Assembly: GCA_947494715.1 (NCBI GenBank)
Contig: CANLWG010000014.1
Location: 1-64,000, forward strand
Direction of reading: 5' to 3'
Source: an uncultured Flavobacteriaceae bacterium
Lineage (GTDB): Bacteria; Bacteroidota; Bacteroidia; Flavobacteriales; Flavobacteriaceae
DNA length: 64,000 bases
Part shown: in pieces, positions 26,180 through 35,971 of the stretch
How the letters are laid out: the number at the start of each line of letters is the position of its first letter
Position numbering within the stretch: position 1 is the first letter of the stretch
Position numbers and translations under genes: made by a program
The notes under the pieces: model-generated
What the model was told of the DNA's origin: nothing
Databases searched by the model: none
The model's input: only the letters and a program-made list of their open reading frames with translations

Positions 26180-27811
26180 ATGACTATTGATTTTTCCAAA
26201 TCCATTTTAGGGTTTTCACTTGCAGCCTTGGTTATGGGCTGTGGTGCCACTAGCATGGTATCTACACCTATCGAAAACATAGATACGATACCTTTAAAAA
26301 TATCCGAGCTTTCCGAACAAGAAAAAAAGACCTGGGGTCATGCCGATCTTGTAACCGACACTATCCCGGGGATGAGCGTGGACAAGGCATATGAAGAGAT
26401 TATCAGGAACAAAAAAGGGAAAACGGTAATCGTGGCCGTAGTAGACTCCGGCATGGATCTTAAGCATGAAGATTTGAAGAACGTTCTTTGGGTCAATACT
26501 GATGAAAAACCTGGGAATGGTAAAGATGATGATAACAATGGCTATGTGGACGATATTCACGGATATAACTTTTTGGGTGAATCCTACAATGAACAATTGG
26601 AATTTGCCCGTATCCTTAGACTCAAAATAGGAGACTCCGATCTACAGGCCAAAGCCAAAGCCAAATTGGATGGAGAATACCAAGAAGCTCTGGGAAACAA
26701 ACAGCAGTACGAGCAGATTTTCCAAGCAGTGAAAAACTCCGATGAGGCCATAAAAAACCATTTGAACAAAAACACCTATACAAAAAAAGACCTTGTAGCT
26801 ATAAAAACCGAGGATGAAACCTTAAAGCAAAGTGTAGGCATCCTCATGCAAATGTATAATTACGGAGATAGTATACCAGATGTAATGGAAGAGTTACAGG
26901 ATGGTATAAAACATTTTACAGATCAGGTGAACTACAACCTCAATAAGGATTTTAACGGAAGAGAAGTGGTAGGAGACAATCCATATGACATTAATGATAG
27001 GGGCCATGGAAACGGAAACCCGCAAAATCGAGTTGAGGATGAAAGCCATGGAACCCATGTGGCAGGTATCATTGCAGCGGAGCGCAACAATGGAAAAGGC
27101 GTAAATGGGGTGGCCAACAATGTACGGATTATGAGTGTTAGGGCCGTCCCCAATGGCGATGAGTACGACAAGGATATTGCTTTGGGCATTCGGTATGCGG
27201 TGGACAATGGAGCCAAAATCATTAATGCAAGTTTTGGAAAATCCTTTTCACCCCATGCCGATTGGGTGTACGAAGCCATAAAATATGCTGCACAAAACGA
27301 TGTACTCATTGTACATGCTTCGGGTAACGACGGTGCCGATTTGGATGACCCCAGCAATCCCAATTTCCCTAATGATCAAATTGGGAACGGTCCCGAAATA
27401 GCTGATAACATGATTACCGTAGGTGCTCTGGATTCCGGATACGGTTCGGAAATGGTATCCTCTTTTTCCAATTACGGCAAAAGCAATGTGGATATTTTTG
27501 CTCCAGGAGGTAAAATCTATTCGACCATGCCAAACAATGAATATGATTTCAACGGAGGCACTTCAATGGCTGCTCCCGCTGTGGCAGGTATTGCCGCATT
27601 GATCCGCTCTAGATATCCAAAACTAAAGGCCAGTCAAGTAAAAAATATTATCCTGAAGTCCGGCCTTCCGGTAAAAACAGCCGTTATTTTAGGGGGAGAT
27701 ACCGAAAAATCGGCCAAACTGGGTGAAATCTCAACTTCGGGAAAAATAGCAAACGCCTACAACGCTTTGATTATGGCCGAAGGTGTTTCCAAGGGAAAAA
27801 TTAACCTATGA
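26180..27811 (+). CDS. S8 (subtilisin-like) serine peptidase, lipoprotein
   Basis: A 543-residue protein. The lipobox ending in Cys21 (VMGC) anchors it to the membrane. The catalytic triad is D89 (VVDSG), H290 (SHGTHVAG) and S462 (GGTSMAAP), with N382-type oxyanion residues in H-A-S-G-N-D. Between Asp and His is a charged, helical insertion of about 150 residues, larger than in plain subtilisins. The Asp-rich loop DDDNNGYVDD (about 116-125) may bind calcium. The next gene, an M1 peptidase, overlaps it by 4 bp, so the two peptidases are co-translated. Confidence 0.92.
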   Translation: MTIDFSKSILGFSLAALVMGCGATSMVSTPIENIDTIPLKISELSEQEKKTWGHADLVTDTIPGMSVDKAYEEIIRNKKGKTVIVAVVDSGMDLKHEDLKNVLWVNTDEKPGNGKDDDNNGYVDDIHGYNFLGESYNEQLEFARILRLKIGDSDLQAKAKAKLDGEYQEALGNKQQYEQIFQAVKNSDEAIKNHLNKNTYTKKDLVAIKTEDETLKQSVGILMQMYNYGDSIPDVMEELQDGIKHFTDQVNYNLNKDFNGREVVGDNPYDINDRGHGNGNPQNRVEDESHGTHVAGIIAAERNNGKGVNGVANNVRIMSVRAVPNGDEYDKDIALGIRYAVDNGAKIINASFGKSFSPHADWVYEAIKYAAQNDVLIVHASGNDGADLDDPSNPNFPNDQIGNGPEIADNMITVGALDSGYGSEMVSSFSNYGKSNVDIFAPGGKIYSTMPNNEYDFNGGTSMAAPAVAGIAALIRSRYPKLKASQVKNIILKSGLPVKTAVILGGDTEKSAKLGEISTSGKIANAYNALIMAEGVSKGKINL

Positions 27812-29691
27812 GACAAATGTTGAACAAAAAAGAACGACTAATCGGTTTTCTTTTCTTCCTGTTTACTTCCGGAAGTTTTATGGTCGCCCAGAATACTTCC
27901 TGTTACTGGCAACAACATGTAGACTATACTATGGAGGTAGCCATGGACGTAGAAAACTACCAATATTCGGGTACCCAAAAACTAGTGTATAGCAATAATT
28001 CACCGGATACCCTAAATAGGGTTTATTACCATCTATATTTCAATGCCTTTCAGCCTGGAAGCGAAATGGATATACGTCTTCAAAACATCAAAGATCCGGA
28101 TGGTAGAATGACCACAACGGACAAAAAAAGTCGTATAGCGGCCCTCTCAGATAACGAAATGGGTTATTTACACGCGGTATCCCTAAAACAGGATGGAGCA
28201 GCAGTAAGGTATAACGAGGAAGGAACCGTTTTGGTGGTAGATTTGGCCAAACCTGTCCTCCCCGGTAAGAAAACAACTTTTGAAATGGAATTCAAAGGTC
28301 AGGTTCCCCTTTTGATTCGGCGTGGAGGAAGAAACAGCAATGAAGGCGTTGCTCTCTCCATGAGCCAATGGTATCCCAAAATAGCCGAATATGATTTTGA
28401 AGGTTGGCATGCAGATCCCTACATTTCCCGCGAATTTCATGGAGTATGGGGCGACTTTGATGTTAAACTGACCATCGATAAAGACTTTGTGGTCGGTGGA
28501 ACAGGGTATTTACAGAATCCTCAGGAAATAGGTCACGGCTATGAAGTCCCAGGCGAAAAGGTGGGTAGAACAAAAGGCAAAACACTCACTTGGCACTTTA
28601 AAGCGCCCATGGTACATGATTTTATGTGGGCGGCCGATCCAGATTATATTCATGACACGCTCCCTATGGAAAATGGGCCGGTATTGCATTTCTATTATAA
28701 AAATGATCCTGAAATCTTGGAAAATTGGAAAAATCTACAGCCCAAGACCGCAGAGGCCATGGATTTTTTCAATAAAAATATCGGAGCATATCTCTACAAA
28801 CAATTTTCCGTAGTACAGGGTGGTGATGGAGGTATGGAATACGCCATGAGCACCTTGGTAACAGGGAAACGTACGTTTGGAAGCCTGGTAGGGGTAATGG
28901 TACATGAACTAGCACATTCCTGGTTTCAGCATGCATTGGCCACGAACGAGTCCAAACACGCGTGGATGGATGAAGGGTTTACCTCCTTTATTTCTACCCT
29001 ATGCATGAATGAAATCATGGAACCCAAAAAAGAAAATCCGCTTCAAGACTCGTATAATGGATATTACAACCTGGCCCTTTCCGGTAAGGAGCAACCTCAA
29101 ACCACACATGCCGACCGATATGACCTCAACTATGCCTATGGTATTTCGGCTTATAGCAAGGGAGCCGTCTTCTTGTCGCAATTGGGTTACATAATAGGGC
29201 AGGAGAAATTGATGGAAACCCTCAGAAGATATTATACCGATTTTAAATTTAAGCATCCGCTTCCCAATGACATTAAAAGAACAGCCGAAAAAGTATCAGG
29301 TATGGAACTGGATTGGTATTTAACCGATTGGACCCAAACAACGAATACTATCGACTACGCCATTAAGGAGGTAACCGGGAAGGGCGAAAACACCAAAATA
29401 GTTCTAGAACGCATTGGCAATATGCCTATGCCATTGGATATTCTGGTGGTGTATAACGATGGACTACAGGAAACATTTTATGCGCCCCTACGAATGATGC
29501 GGGGCGAAAAAGAAAATCCATATGCCCAACTGGAACGGACGGTTCTTCCGGATTGGCCTTGGGCCTTTCCTACCTATGAATTCATTATCGATAAGCCGAT
29601 GTCATCGATCAAGGGAATTGTGATAGACCCTTCACAATTGATGGCAGATATAAACGGCGAAAATAATGTTTGGATGGCCAAGTCCCCTTAG
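27808..29691 (+). CDS. M1-family metallopeptidase, secreted
   Basis: A 627-residue protein with a signal peptide (about 8-27), an N-terminal beta domain and a gluzincin core. It carries G-G-M-E-Y-A (exopeptidase-type loop, 341-346), the zinc motif H366-E367-L-A-H370 and the third ligand E389 (W-M-D-E-G-F). It removes N-terminal residues from peptides in the periplasm or outside. The 4-bp overlap with the S8 gene (ATGA) couples the two. The start M1 is followed by two more in-frame Met candidates within five residues. Confidence 0.92.
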   Translation: MRQMLNKKERLIGFLFFLFTSGSFMVAQNTSCYWQQHVDYTMEVAMDVENYQYSGTQKLVYSNNSPDTLNRVYYHLYFNAFQPGSEMDIRLQNIKDPDGRMTTTDKKSRIAALSDNEMGYLHAVSLKQDGAAVRYNEEGTVLVVDLAKPVLPGKKTTFEMEFKGQVPLLIRRGGRNSNEGVALSMSQWYPKIAEYDFEGWHADPYISREFHGVWGDFDVKLTIDKDFVVGGTGYLQNPQEIGHGYEVPGEKVGRTKGKTLTWHFKAPMVHDFMWAADPDYIHDTLPMENGPVLHFYYKNDPEILENWKNLQPKTAEAMDFFNKNIGAYLYKQFSVVQGGDGGMEYAMSTLVTGKRTFGSLVGVMVHELAHSWFQHALATNESKHAWMDEGFTSFISTLCMNEIMEPKKENPLQDSYNGYYNLALSGKEQPQTTHADRYDLNYAYGISAYSKGAVFLSQLGYIIGQEKLMETLRRYYTDFKFKHPLPNDIKRTAEKVSGMELDWYLTDWTQTTNTIDYAIKEVTGKGENTKIVLERIGNMPMPLDILVVYNDGLQETFYAPLRMMRGEKENPYAQLERTVLPDWPWAFPTYEFIIDKPMSSIKGIVIDPSQLMADINGENNVWMAKSP

Positions 29692-29747
29692 AAAAAAGAG
29701 ATAGCCATGGCTCTAAGTATGGGGGCATCATCAAAATTATGGTGCTA

Positions 29748-30953
29748 TCATTTAGTTTTGTACCACCACTCGTTCCGGTAGATTTCATTTTTGGCCGTAC
29801 GCTCCCTGTTCTGCATAAGAATACGGTTTTTGTCCAAAGTCCTATTGCGATATCCCAGAAGATGAAAAAAGGGTTTGGTCAAAAATTTGGCTACTTTAAG
29901 GTTCACCAGAAGCACTTGTTTTTGTTCATCTTTCCAAGAAATACCAGGTAAGTAGGATAAAAATGCCTGCATCTGTATTTTACGTAAAAAGGCGGACCAA
30001 GCCAAGGCCCATTTTGGAATCTTACGGATAAGAAAAAAGCCCTCTTCCCCCTGTTCCTGATAAAGGGGCATGAAAATAATAGTGTCCTTAATCGCTTTTA
30101 ATTCTCTTTTTCCTTCCTTGGCCAAAAGGGTCCCTTTGGGCACTTCTTCAAAACTTCGAAACCCTTGTTTCATATGAAATCCGTCTGCCTTCTGTATCGC
30201 ATGTCGATGTACTACTTCATAAAAATCCGTGTTGTTCTGGGCACTTTTTTGCAATTGTCCAAAATGCTCCTCAAAATCCGGGAGGGCCTCCCTATCCAAG
30301 GACCCACTGAATACCAAGGAAAGCCAAAGAAAAGAAATACTATTTTTTATAGCATTCAACTCGTTGTGTTGCCCCGACTCAAAACCTAATGAAACGTAGC
30401 CCTTTTCATTGATATAGCTCAGAAGGGGGCCTTCTAAATATTCCTCTATGCCCAAGATGATCGGAACTGGAAAAAGCCTCGAAAACTTTCTGTTGATCAG
30501 GGCATCATTGATCGTAATGAAGGGAAGGGTTTTACTAGAGGTGGTATGGAGGTCCACAAAATAAAAGGGGGGATCTTTGGTGACAAGAATATCAGAAATT
30601 ATCTCCAATACCTTCAACAGTTCTTTCTCCTCAATTGTTCGTTCCGATTCCTGCTTCTGTTGGACTTCAAGGATTTGCGATTTGATCCACATGCGGTTCA
30701 AATCGCTTTCAATATATCGTTTTTCTTTAAATAGTGCCGGAACATTGCCCCGGATACCAAATAGATTTCCTTTAGGACGGAACAATCCCTTATCCAATTT
30801 TTGGAAAACGTGCTCCAGTGCCAGAACACCGGAATGTTCGTTGCCATGTATACCACCAAAAATTAGGAGTGTAGGCCCTTTTTCCCCTCCTTCAATGTGG
30901 CCAATAATCCTTTTTGTTTGGATCTTATGTTCCGGTGTAAGGACTTGGATCAT
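29748..30953 (-). CDS. Succinylglutamate desuccinylase/aspartoacylase-family protein (M14-like)
   Basis: A 401-residue zinc enzyme-like protein. L-L-I-F-G-G-I-H-G-N-E-H-S-G-V-L gives the H-x-x-E zinc ligands, then an E-x-D-L-N-R-M-W segment near residue 82-90 and Y-F-V-D-L-H-T-T-S with a third His. The C-terminal half is less conserved. The start is three bases after the stop of the GCS2-CBS gene, so the two are one operon. The family hydrolyses N-acyl or amide bonds of acidic amino acids; the substrate here is unknown, but the partner suggests a gamma-glutamyl-type compound. Confidence 0.8.
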   Translation of the reverse strand: MIQVLTPEHKIQTKRIIGHIEGGEKGPTLLIFGGIHGNEHSGVLALEHVFQKLDKGLFRPKGNLFGIRGNVPALFKEKRYIESDLNRMWIKSQILEVQQKQESERTIEEKELLKVLEIISDILVTKDPPFYFVDLHTTSSKTLPFITINDALINRKFSRLFPVPIILGIEEYLEGPLLSYINEKGYVSLGFESGQHNELNAIKNSISFLWLSLVFSGSLDREALPDFEEHFGQLQKSAQNNTDFYEVVHRHAIQKADGFHMKQGFRSFEEVPKGTLLAKEGKRELKAIKDTIIFMPLYQEQGEEGFFLIRKIPKWALAWSAFLRKIQMQAFLSYLPGISWKDEQKQVLLVNLKVAKFLTKPFFHLLGYRNRTLDKNRILMQNRERTAKNEIYRNEWWYKTK

Positions 30954-30956
30954 TAA

Positions 30957-32807
30957 CTATAGGTCGTTGGATGTTATAATACCGATTAATTTTTTGCCCT
31001 TTACCACGGGTAGGCAATTAATCTGGTTGGATTTGATAGTTTCTTTTGCCTCCTTTATTGGAGTATCCACAGTGGTCGTTATCAGATCCCGCTCCATTAT
31101 ACTTTCTATCCGTTCCTCCAGTTTGTCCGGCTCGTCAAGAAAATACCCTACATCCGTCCAAGTCAACAGTCCGCTCAAATCCATATTCGGATTCAAAATG
31201 GGGACATGATGAATATTCTTCCATTGCATCATTCTGAGCACCAGTTCGGCACTATCGCTCTGTTGGGCCGTAATAATCCTTGTGTTCATAATATCACCGA
31301 CTGTTCTGTGCTTTTCTCGGGTCTTATATTCATCTCCCCTTGGAAGTTGCCACGCATCGATATCATACCCCCTTTCTTGCCGTTCGTACATGGTAGCAGT
31401 CAATATCTTCAGGGCATCGGGGGTTTTATATTCTTTCTTCAATTTTCTAAACCCCTCCACCATCCATCGGGAACCATTTTTGGAGCGTATCCTCCTTTCG
31501 ATTACTGAAAGGTAACGTTCCGCATCCGCAGGTTCAACTTTCATGCTGTAAAGTCCCCTAAATGCCATGGGCAATAAGTGATCCAATAACAGATCATGAC
31601 TGGATATCCGTTCCCCATCCCAATAGAACTGGGCAGCCATTCCGTATCGGGCGGCGTTGAAAAAATTGCCCTTTACGTCCTTAAAGTCCATTTTGGTATG
31701 GATGTTATCAAAGGTCTTGGGCCTTCCCGTCATAAGTCCCACCCAGAGCATCATATTGGCAATCTCGTCCTCGGTGGTAGGTCCGGACGGTAAATATCTA
31801 TTCTCTATACGAATGTGCGGTAATCCCTCATTGGTACCATAACATAATCGGTTCCATTTATAAACCGTGCCATTGTGCAACTTTAGGGCTCTGAGTTTAG
31901 GCGTTTTTCCAGCCTCGATCTCGGCAAGACTATCGGACTCAAAGGTGGTGGTCAAAAGGCTTCTAAATCGGATAACGGAATCCTTAAAAAAATCGGCCAC
32001 GGAACCTTTGGCCCAATCGTTCCCAAAACCTACCCGGGCCTCCTTTTCATTTAAGATAAATGTACTGGCTCTTGTATCCACGCTCTGGGCAAAAAGTGCA
32101 ATTCGGGTCTCTTCCCAAAGCTCTCTGCCCATAAGCAAAGGGGAATTGGTACAAATGGACAGTACCGGACCTGCAATGGCCTGTGCCCAATTATATGTAT
32201 TCGCAAAGTCGTCCGGGTTTATCTGCAAATGGGCCTGGAAACTTGTATTACAACCTTCATAAAGTATGGAGTCATGCTTAAGGTTCAGTTCATCCACCCC
32301 TTTAATATGAAGTTCTATATCATCCTTACGAATGTCCTTTATGGCCTCGTTAAGTACTTTATATCTTTTAAGAGGGGTCATATATTCCAACTGAAGATGT
32401 TGGGTCCCGATAGTGGGTAAAATGCCGGTAAGCATTACCTTGTTATCATACTTTTCCGCAACCTTCTTTACCTTTTCCAAATTTGCCTTCAAATTTTGAT
32501 GTAATTCAGAAAAGCAGGTGCCCTTCAATTCCAAGGGATCCAGATTGATTTCCAGATTGTATAGGGCGAGTTCAGAAGTAAAATAGTTGTTGTCCAGCTC
32601 TTTTAGTATTTCCAAGGCCTTATCGGATGGTCCCCAATCTTTGTTGACCAAACAGAATTCCTGCTCAACCCCAATTCGGGTCACGTTTTTTTCAAAAGAG
32701 TCCTTTTCCAAAAGCTTCTCCAAAGCATGGATGTCCTTTATCAATTGATTTATGTACTGGATTTTATCGGGGTTTCCCAACAATTTTTCTACCTGTAATT
32801 CTCCCAT
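30957..32807 (-). CDS. GCS2-family amide ligase fused to two CBS domains
   Basis: A 616-residue cytoplasmic protein. The N-terminal about 460 residues are a glutamate-cysteine ligase type 2 domain: R-I-G-V-E-Q-E-F-C-L-V with the metal-binding Glu residues, T-G-I-L-P-T, S-F-Q-A-H-L-Q, and R-I-E-N-R-Y-L-P-S-G-P. Two CBS domains follow (about 490-550 and 555-616), the second starting with M-E-R-D-L-I-T-T. CBS domains bind adenine nucleotides and normally regulate. The product of the fused ligase cannot be read from sequence. The M14-like gene follows at 3 bp. This pairing is unlike a simple glutathione operon. Confidence 0.85.
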   Translation of the reverse strand: MGELQVEKLLGNPDKIQYINQLIKDIHALEKLLEKDSFEKNVTRIGVEQEFCLVNKDWGPSDKALEILKELDNNYFTSELALYNLEINLDPLELKGTCFSELHQNLKANLEKVKKVAEKYDNKVMLTGILPTIGTQHLQLEYMTPLKRYKVLNEAIKDIRKDDIELHIKGVDELNLKHDSILYEGCNTSFQAHLQINPDDFANTYNWAQAIAGPVLSICTNSPLLMGRELWEETRIALFAQSVDTRASTFILNEKEARVGFGNDWAKGSVADFFKDSVIRFRSLLTTTFESDSLAEIEAGKTPKLRALKLHNGTVYKWNRLCYGTNEGLPHIRIENRYLPSGPTTEDEIANMMLWVGLMTGRPKTFDNIHTKMDFKDVKGNFFNAARYGMAAQFYWDGERISSHDLLLDHLLPMAFRGLYSMKVEPADAERYLSVIERRIRSKNGSRWMVEGFRKLKKEYKTPDALKILTATMYERQERGYDIDAWQLPRGDEYKTREKHRTVGDIMNTRIITAQQSDSAELVLRMMQWKNIHHVPILNPNMDLSGLLTWTDVGYFLDEPDKLEERIESIMERDLITTTVDTPIKEAKETIKSNQINCLPVVKGKKLIGIITSNDL

Positions 32808-32887
32808 TATTATTTGTTTAGGTGTACAATATGGCTACACAAATGAGTAAAAGTAGTACAATATAAGACCCTTTCCTACCCCTAGGT

Positions 32888-32901
32888 ATGACAAATGTCA
32901 T
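32888..32901. promoter_or_regulatory. Inverted repeat between the GCS2-CBS gene and rnpA
   Basis: ATGACA-AA-TGTCAT, a 6-bp inverted repeat with a 2-bp centre, in the 135-bp divergent region, 41 bp before the rnpA start. It may be an operator; the core TGACA/TGTCA also occurs upstream of hsp20. Confidence 0.35.
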
Positions 32902-32942
32902 AAAATATAGACTGTGGATTTTCTTTTTACATTTACAGGATT

Positions 32943-33320
32943 ATGTCTTTCAAATTCCCAAAAAAAGAAAAGTTAAAAAGCCGGAAATTGTTCGATGCCT
33001 TGTTTAAAAAGGGCAAGACCATCACCAAGTATCCGGTAAAATTAATTTATCTCAAAACAGAATTGCCTAATGATGCCAAAATCCAAACGGGTGTGGCCGT
33101 CCCCAAAAAAAGCTTCAAAAGTGCCGTAAAGCGTAATCGTATAAAACGGTTGCTACGAGAAGCCTATAGGTTGAACAAACCCATGGTTTTTAACAATAGT
33201 GAGGGAAACTTTGCGTTTCTATTTTTATACCTTGGGAAGGAAATGCCGAATTACAAAACGGTGGAAAAAAGTATCCGGACGATACTTCAAAAATTTAACA
33301 ATACAGTTATCGATGAATAG
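32943..33320 (+). CDS. rnpA: Ribonuclease P protein component
   Basis: A 125-residue basic protein with the family signature F-P-K-K-E-K-L-K-S-R-K-L-F at the start, V-A-V-P-K-K-S-F-K-S-A-V-K-R-N-R-I-K-R-L-L-R-E-A-Y-R in the middle and a final helix. It binds the P RNA and helps process tRNA 5' ends. It is not next to rpmH or oriC as in many bacteria; instead the next gene, a CTP protease, overlaps its end by 8 bp, a common flavobacterial order. Confidence 0.95.
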   Translation: MSFKFPKKEKLKSRKLFDALFKKGKTITKYPVKLIYLKTELPNDAKIQTGVAVPKKSFKSAVKRNRIKRLLREAYRLNKPMVFNNSEGNFAFLFLYLGKEMPNYKTVEKSIRTILQKFNNTVIDE

Positions 33321-34941
33321 ATTGATGAAAAAGAAGATTCTAATACCGGCATTGGCCGTGGTTATTTTAGTTGCGGGAAGCAGTTTTAAGAGCGACTTCT
33401 TCGAAATTGCAAAACAGATAGAAATCTTTACCACCCTGTTCAAGGAGTTGAACATGAACTATGTGGACGAAACCAATCCAGCAGAATTGATGGATACGGC
33501 CATCAAAAATATGTTGGACGAACTGGATCCCTATACCAAATTCCTGAACGAACAGGATGTAGAGGCCTTTAAGATTAACAATGCCGGAGAATATTCCGGT
33601 ATCGGGGCTTTGGTACGTTCGTATAAGGACAAGTTATTGGTAGTAGAACCGTACAAGGATTATCCAGCGGATAAGGCGGGTCTTAAAGCCGGTGACGAAA
33701 TCATAAAAATAGGCGACATTACCGTTGCAGATTTTGATGACAATGCCAGCGAGCTTCTCAAAGGAGCAAATAGTACTTCTGTTCAGGTGACCTACAAAAG
33801 GCAGGGAGAGACCCTAACGGCTACCATTGAAAGAGGTGCCGTGGAGGTGGATGCCGTACCATTTTATAAAATGGTCGATGATAGAACGGGGTACATTGTT
33901 CTTGCCAAGTTCAACGCAAAGGCATCCGGTCAAACAAAAGAGGCCTTAATCGATTTAAAGGACAAGGGCGCGGAAAAGATTATTTTGGATCTTCGCGGTA
34001 ATCCCGGTGGACTGCTTTCCGAAGCCATTAACGTAACCAATCTTTTTGTGGATAAGGGCGAACTTATCGTAACCACAAAAAGTAAGGTGAAAAAATTTAA
34101 CCGTGAATACAAAACAAAGAACAAGCCTGTAGATGCCGAAATTCCGTTGGTGGTCTTAGTTGATGGCAGCAGCGCTTCAGCTAGCGAAATTGTTTCTGGT
34201 GGTTTGCAGGATTTGGACCGGGCCGTAATTATGGGAGCTCGAAGTTTTGGCAAAGGCCTGGTACAACGGCCATTAAAATTGACCTACGGCACACAGTTAA
34301 AAGTGACCATTAGCCGATATTACACCCCTTCCGGAAGGTGTATCCAGTCCTTGGATTACTGGAACCGGGACGAGGACGGCAATGCAGTGAGGAATACCTC
34401 CTTCAATGAATTTACTACACGCAATGGCCGCAAGGTAAAGGATGGTGGCGGTGTAATGCCCGATGTAGAAATCGCAGCCACCAAGGCCAATGAACTTACT
34501 TCTGCCCTCTTGGGCAACAATGTCATCTTTGACTTTGCCACCGATTATTACTACAAAAACAAGGTGGATAATGTGGATGCCTTTACATTTTCCGACGCCG
34601 ACTACCAGAATTTCAAGAATTACGTGCAACAAAGCGACTTCACTTTTGAGACCAAAACGGAAAAAGTGTTGAAGGGAGCCATGACCGATCGTGAGGAGAC
34701 AGTTTACAATACCACTATAGAAAACGATTTTAAAACTCTTTTACTGGATATTGAAAAAAGTAAAATTGTGGCCTTGGAGACCTTTCAAAATGAAATCCAG
34801 AAAAAATTGGAGGATGAGATTATAAAACGCTACTTCTATCGTGAAGGGTTGTACGATTATTATTTACATCATGATGAGGCCATTTTGACCGCAACTGAAT
34901 TATTAGGGAATAAGGACAAATATCGGAGTATTTTAGAATAA
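33313..34941 (+). CDS. S41 C-terminal processing peptidase (CTP/Prc family)
   Basis: 542 residues from the ATG at 33313, which overlaps the end of rnpA; a second ATG at 33325 is as likely. An N-terminal signal/anchor (about 8-22) is followed by a PDZ domain (about 90-175, G-E-Y-S-G-I-G-A) and the S41 core. The catalytic dyad is S289 (S-A-S-A-S-E) and K314 (S-F-G-K-G-L-V-Q), with the substrate-binding L-D-L-R-G-N-P-G-G. It trims C termini of envelope proteins. No defects seen. Confidence 0.93.
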   Translation: MNRLMKKKILIPALAVVILVAGSSFKSDFFEIAKQIEIFTTLFKELNMNYVDETNPAELMDTAIKNMLDELDPYTKFLNEQDVEAFKINNAGEYSGIGALVRSYKDKLLVVEPYKDYPADKAGLKAGDEIIKIGDITVADFDDNASELLKGANSTSVQVTYKRQGETLTATIERGAVEVDAVPFYKMVDDRTGYIVLAKFNAKASGQTKEALIDLKDKGAEKIILDLRGNPGGLLSEAINVTNLFVDKGELIVTTKSKVKKFNREYKTKNKPVDAEIPLVVLVDGSSASASEIVSGGLQDLDRAVIMGARSFGKGLVQRPLKLTYGTQLKVTISRYYTPSGRCIQSLDYWNRDEDGNAVRNTSFNEFTTRNGRKVKDGGGVMPDVEIAATKANELTSALLGNNVIFDFATDYYYKNKVDNVDAFTFSDADYQNFKNYVQQSDFTFETKTEKVLKGAMTDREETVYNTTIENDFKTLLLDIEKSKIVALETFQNEIQKKLEDEIIKRYFYREGLYDYYLHHDEAILTATELLGNKDKYRSILE

Positions 34942-35074
34942 GCTGTAAACAAATGTACAGCCAAGGGATTTCATACACGATAAACTAGAGATGTACATTT
35001 AAGGCACAAAAGAATCCAATCTCCTGAAGGCAACTGTTGTTGAAGGGGCAACATCAATGAAAATTTTGACTGAA

Positions 35075-35789
35075 ATGAAAAAAATGCCACTCTTTGCTCT
35101 TGTAGCACTAGTATTGGTTGCCTGTAACGATTCCAAAAAATCGAAAAACCCTACCAAAACCGAAAAGGATTGGGTCATACTTTTCGATGGCATCTCTACG
35201 GATGCTTTTAGGGGTTATGGGATTAAAGAATTTCCCCAAGGTGTTTGGAATGTAGAAAATGGCGTATTGATAGCCAATCCCGATACGGCCAACAGGGATT
35301 TGATTACCAAGAAAAGATACAAGGATTTTGAATTGGAGTATGAATGGGCGGTGGATACAGCGGCCAACTCCGGTGTTTTTTTTCATATGCAGGAAGACCT
35401 ATCCATGGAATCGAATAACGGCAATAGCCCCAATTGGTTGGATAATTTTGAGCTACAGGTCTTGGACGATCAACATTTTTACGATACGTTGGCGGTCCGC
35501 TCGGCGGGGGCAGTCTATGATCTGATAGCTCCGAAAAACAAGAAATTAAAAGCCCATTGGACAGTTCAATCAGGCCAAATTATTGCATAAGGATGGTTAT
35601 GTAGCGCATTGGCTCAATGGAAACAAAGTGGTCGAATTCGAAATGAGCAGCCCGGAAATGAGAGCGCTGCTTTCGCAAAGTAAGTTTAAGGAAAACCCGG
35701 ACTTTCACTCGGATAAAGAAGGACATATTATGCTTCAACACCATGGCCAAAGGGTCTATTATCGAAATATCCGTATAAAAGAACTTTAG
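35075..35789 (+). pseudogene. DUF1080 (3-keto-disaccharide hydrolase-like) lipoprotein, frameshifted
   Basis: The first part (to about 35560) has a signal with lipobox LVAC and the DUF1080 opening D-W-V-I-L-F-D-G, then N-S-G-V-F-F-H and F-E-L-Q-V-L-D-D-Q-H. After A-H-W the frame ends at a stop near 35588. The rest continues in another frame as F-N-Q-A-K-L-L-H-K-D-G-Y-V-A-H-W-L-N-G-N-K-V-V-E-F-E to the stop at 35789. The break near 35560 looks like a loss of two bases (or gain of one). About 240 residues when joined, normal for the family. Start uncertain (35057 or 35075). Confidence 0.85.
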
Positions 35790-35971
35790 ATGTTTTCTTA
35801 AATACAGTTAAGGGGAATTTCAAGACTTTTCCTTGCTGTCAAAATCATTTTAGGCCATTTCCCTTTGGCGCAAGATTCCAGCCTGTCACATTCATCACGC
35901 TCCTAATAATCCGATACATTTCCGACAAAATCGTATTTCCAAATTCCATAACTTCTCGGTAAATTGCCTAT

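Noticed and set aside
35790-35971. Additional small gene between DUF1080 and the TIM-barrel gene
   Set aside because: No frame with a credible start and protein-like composition.
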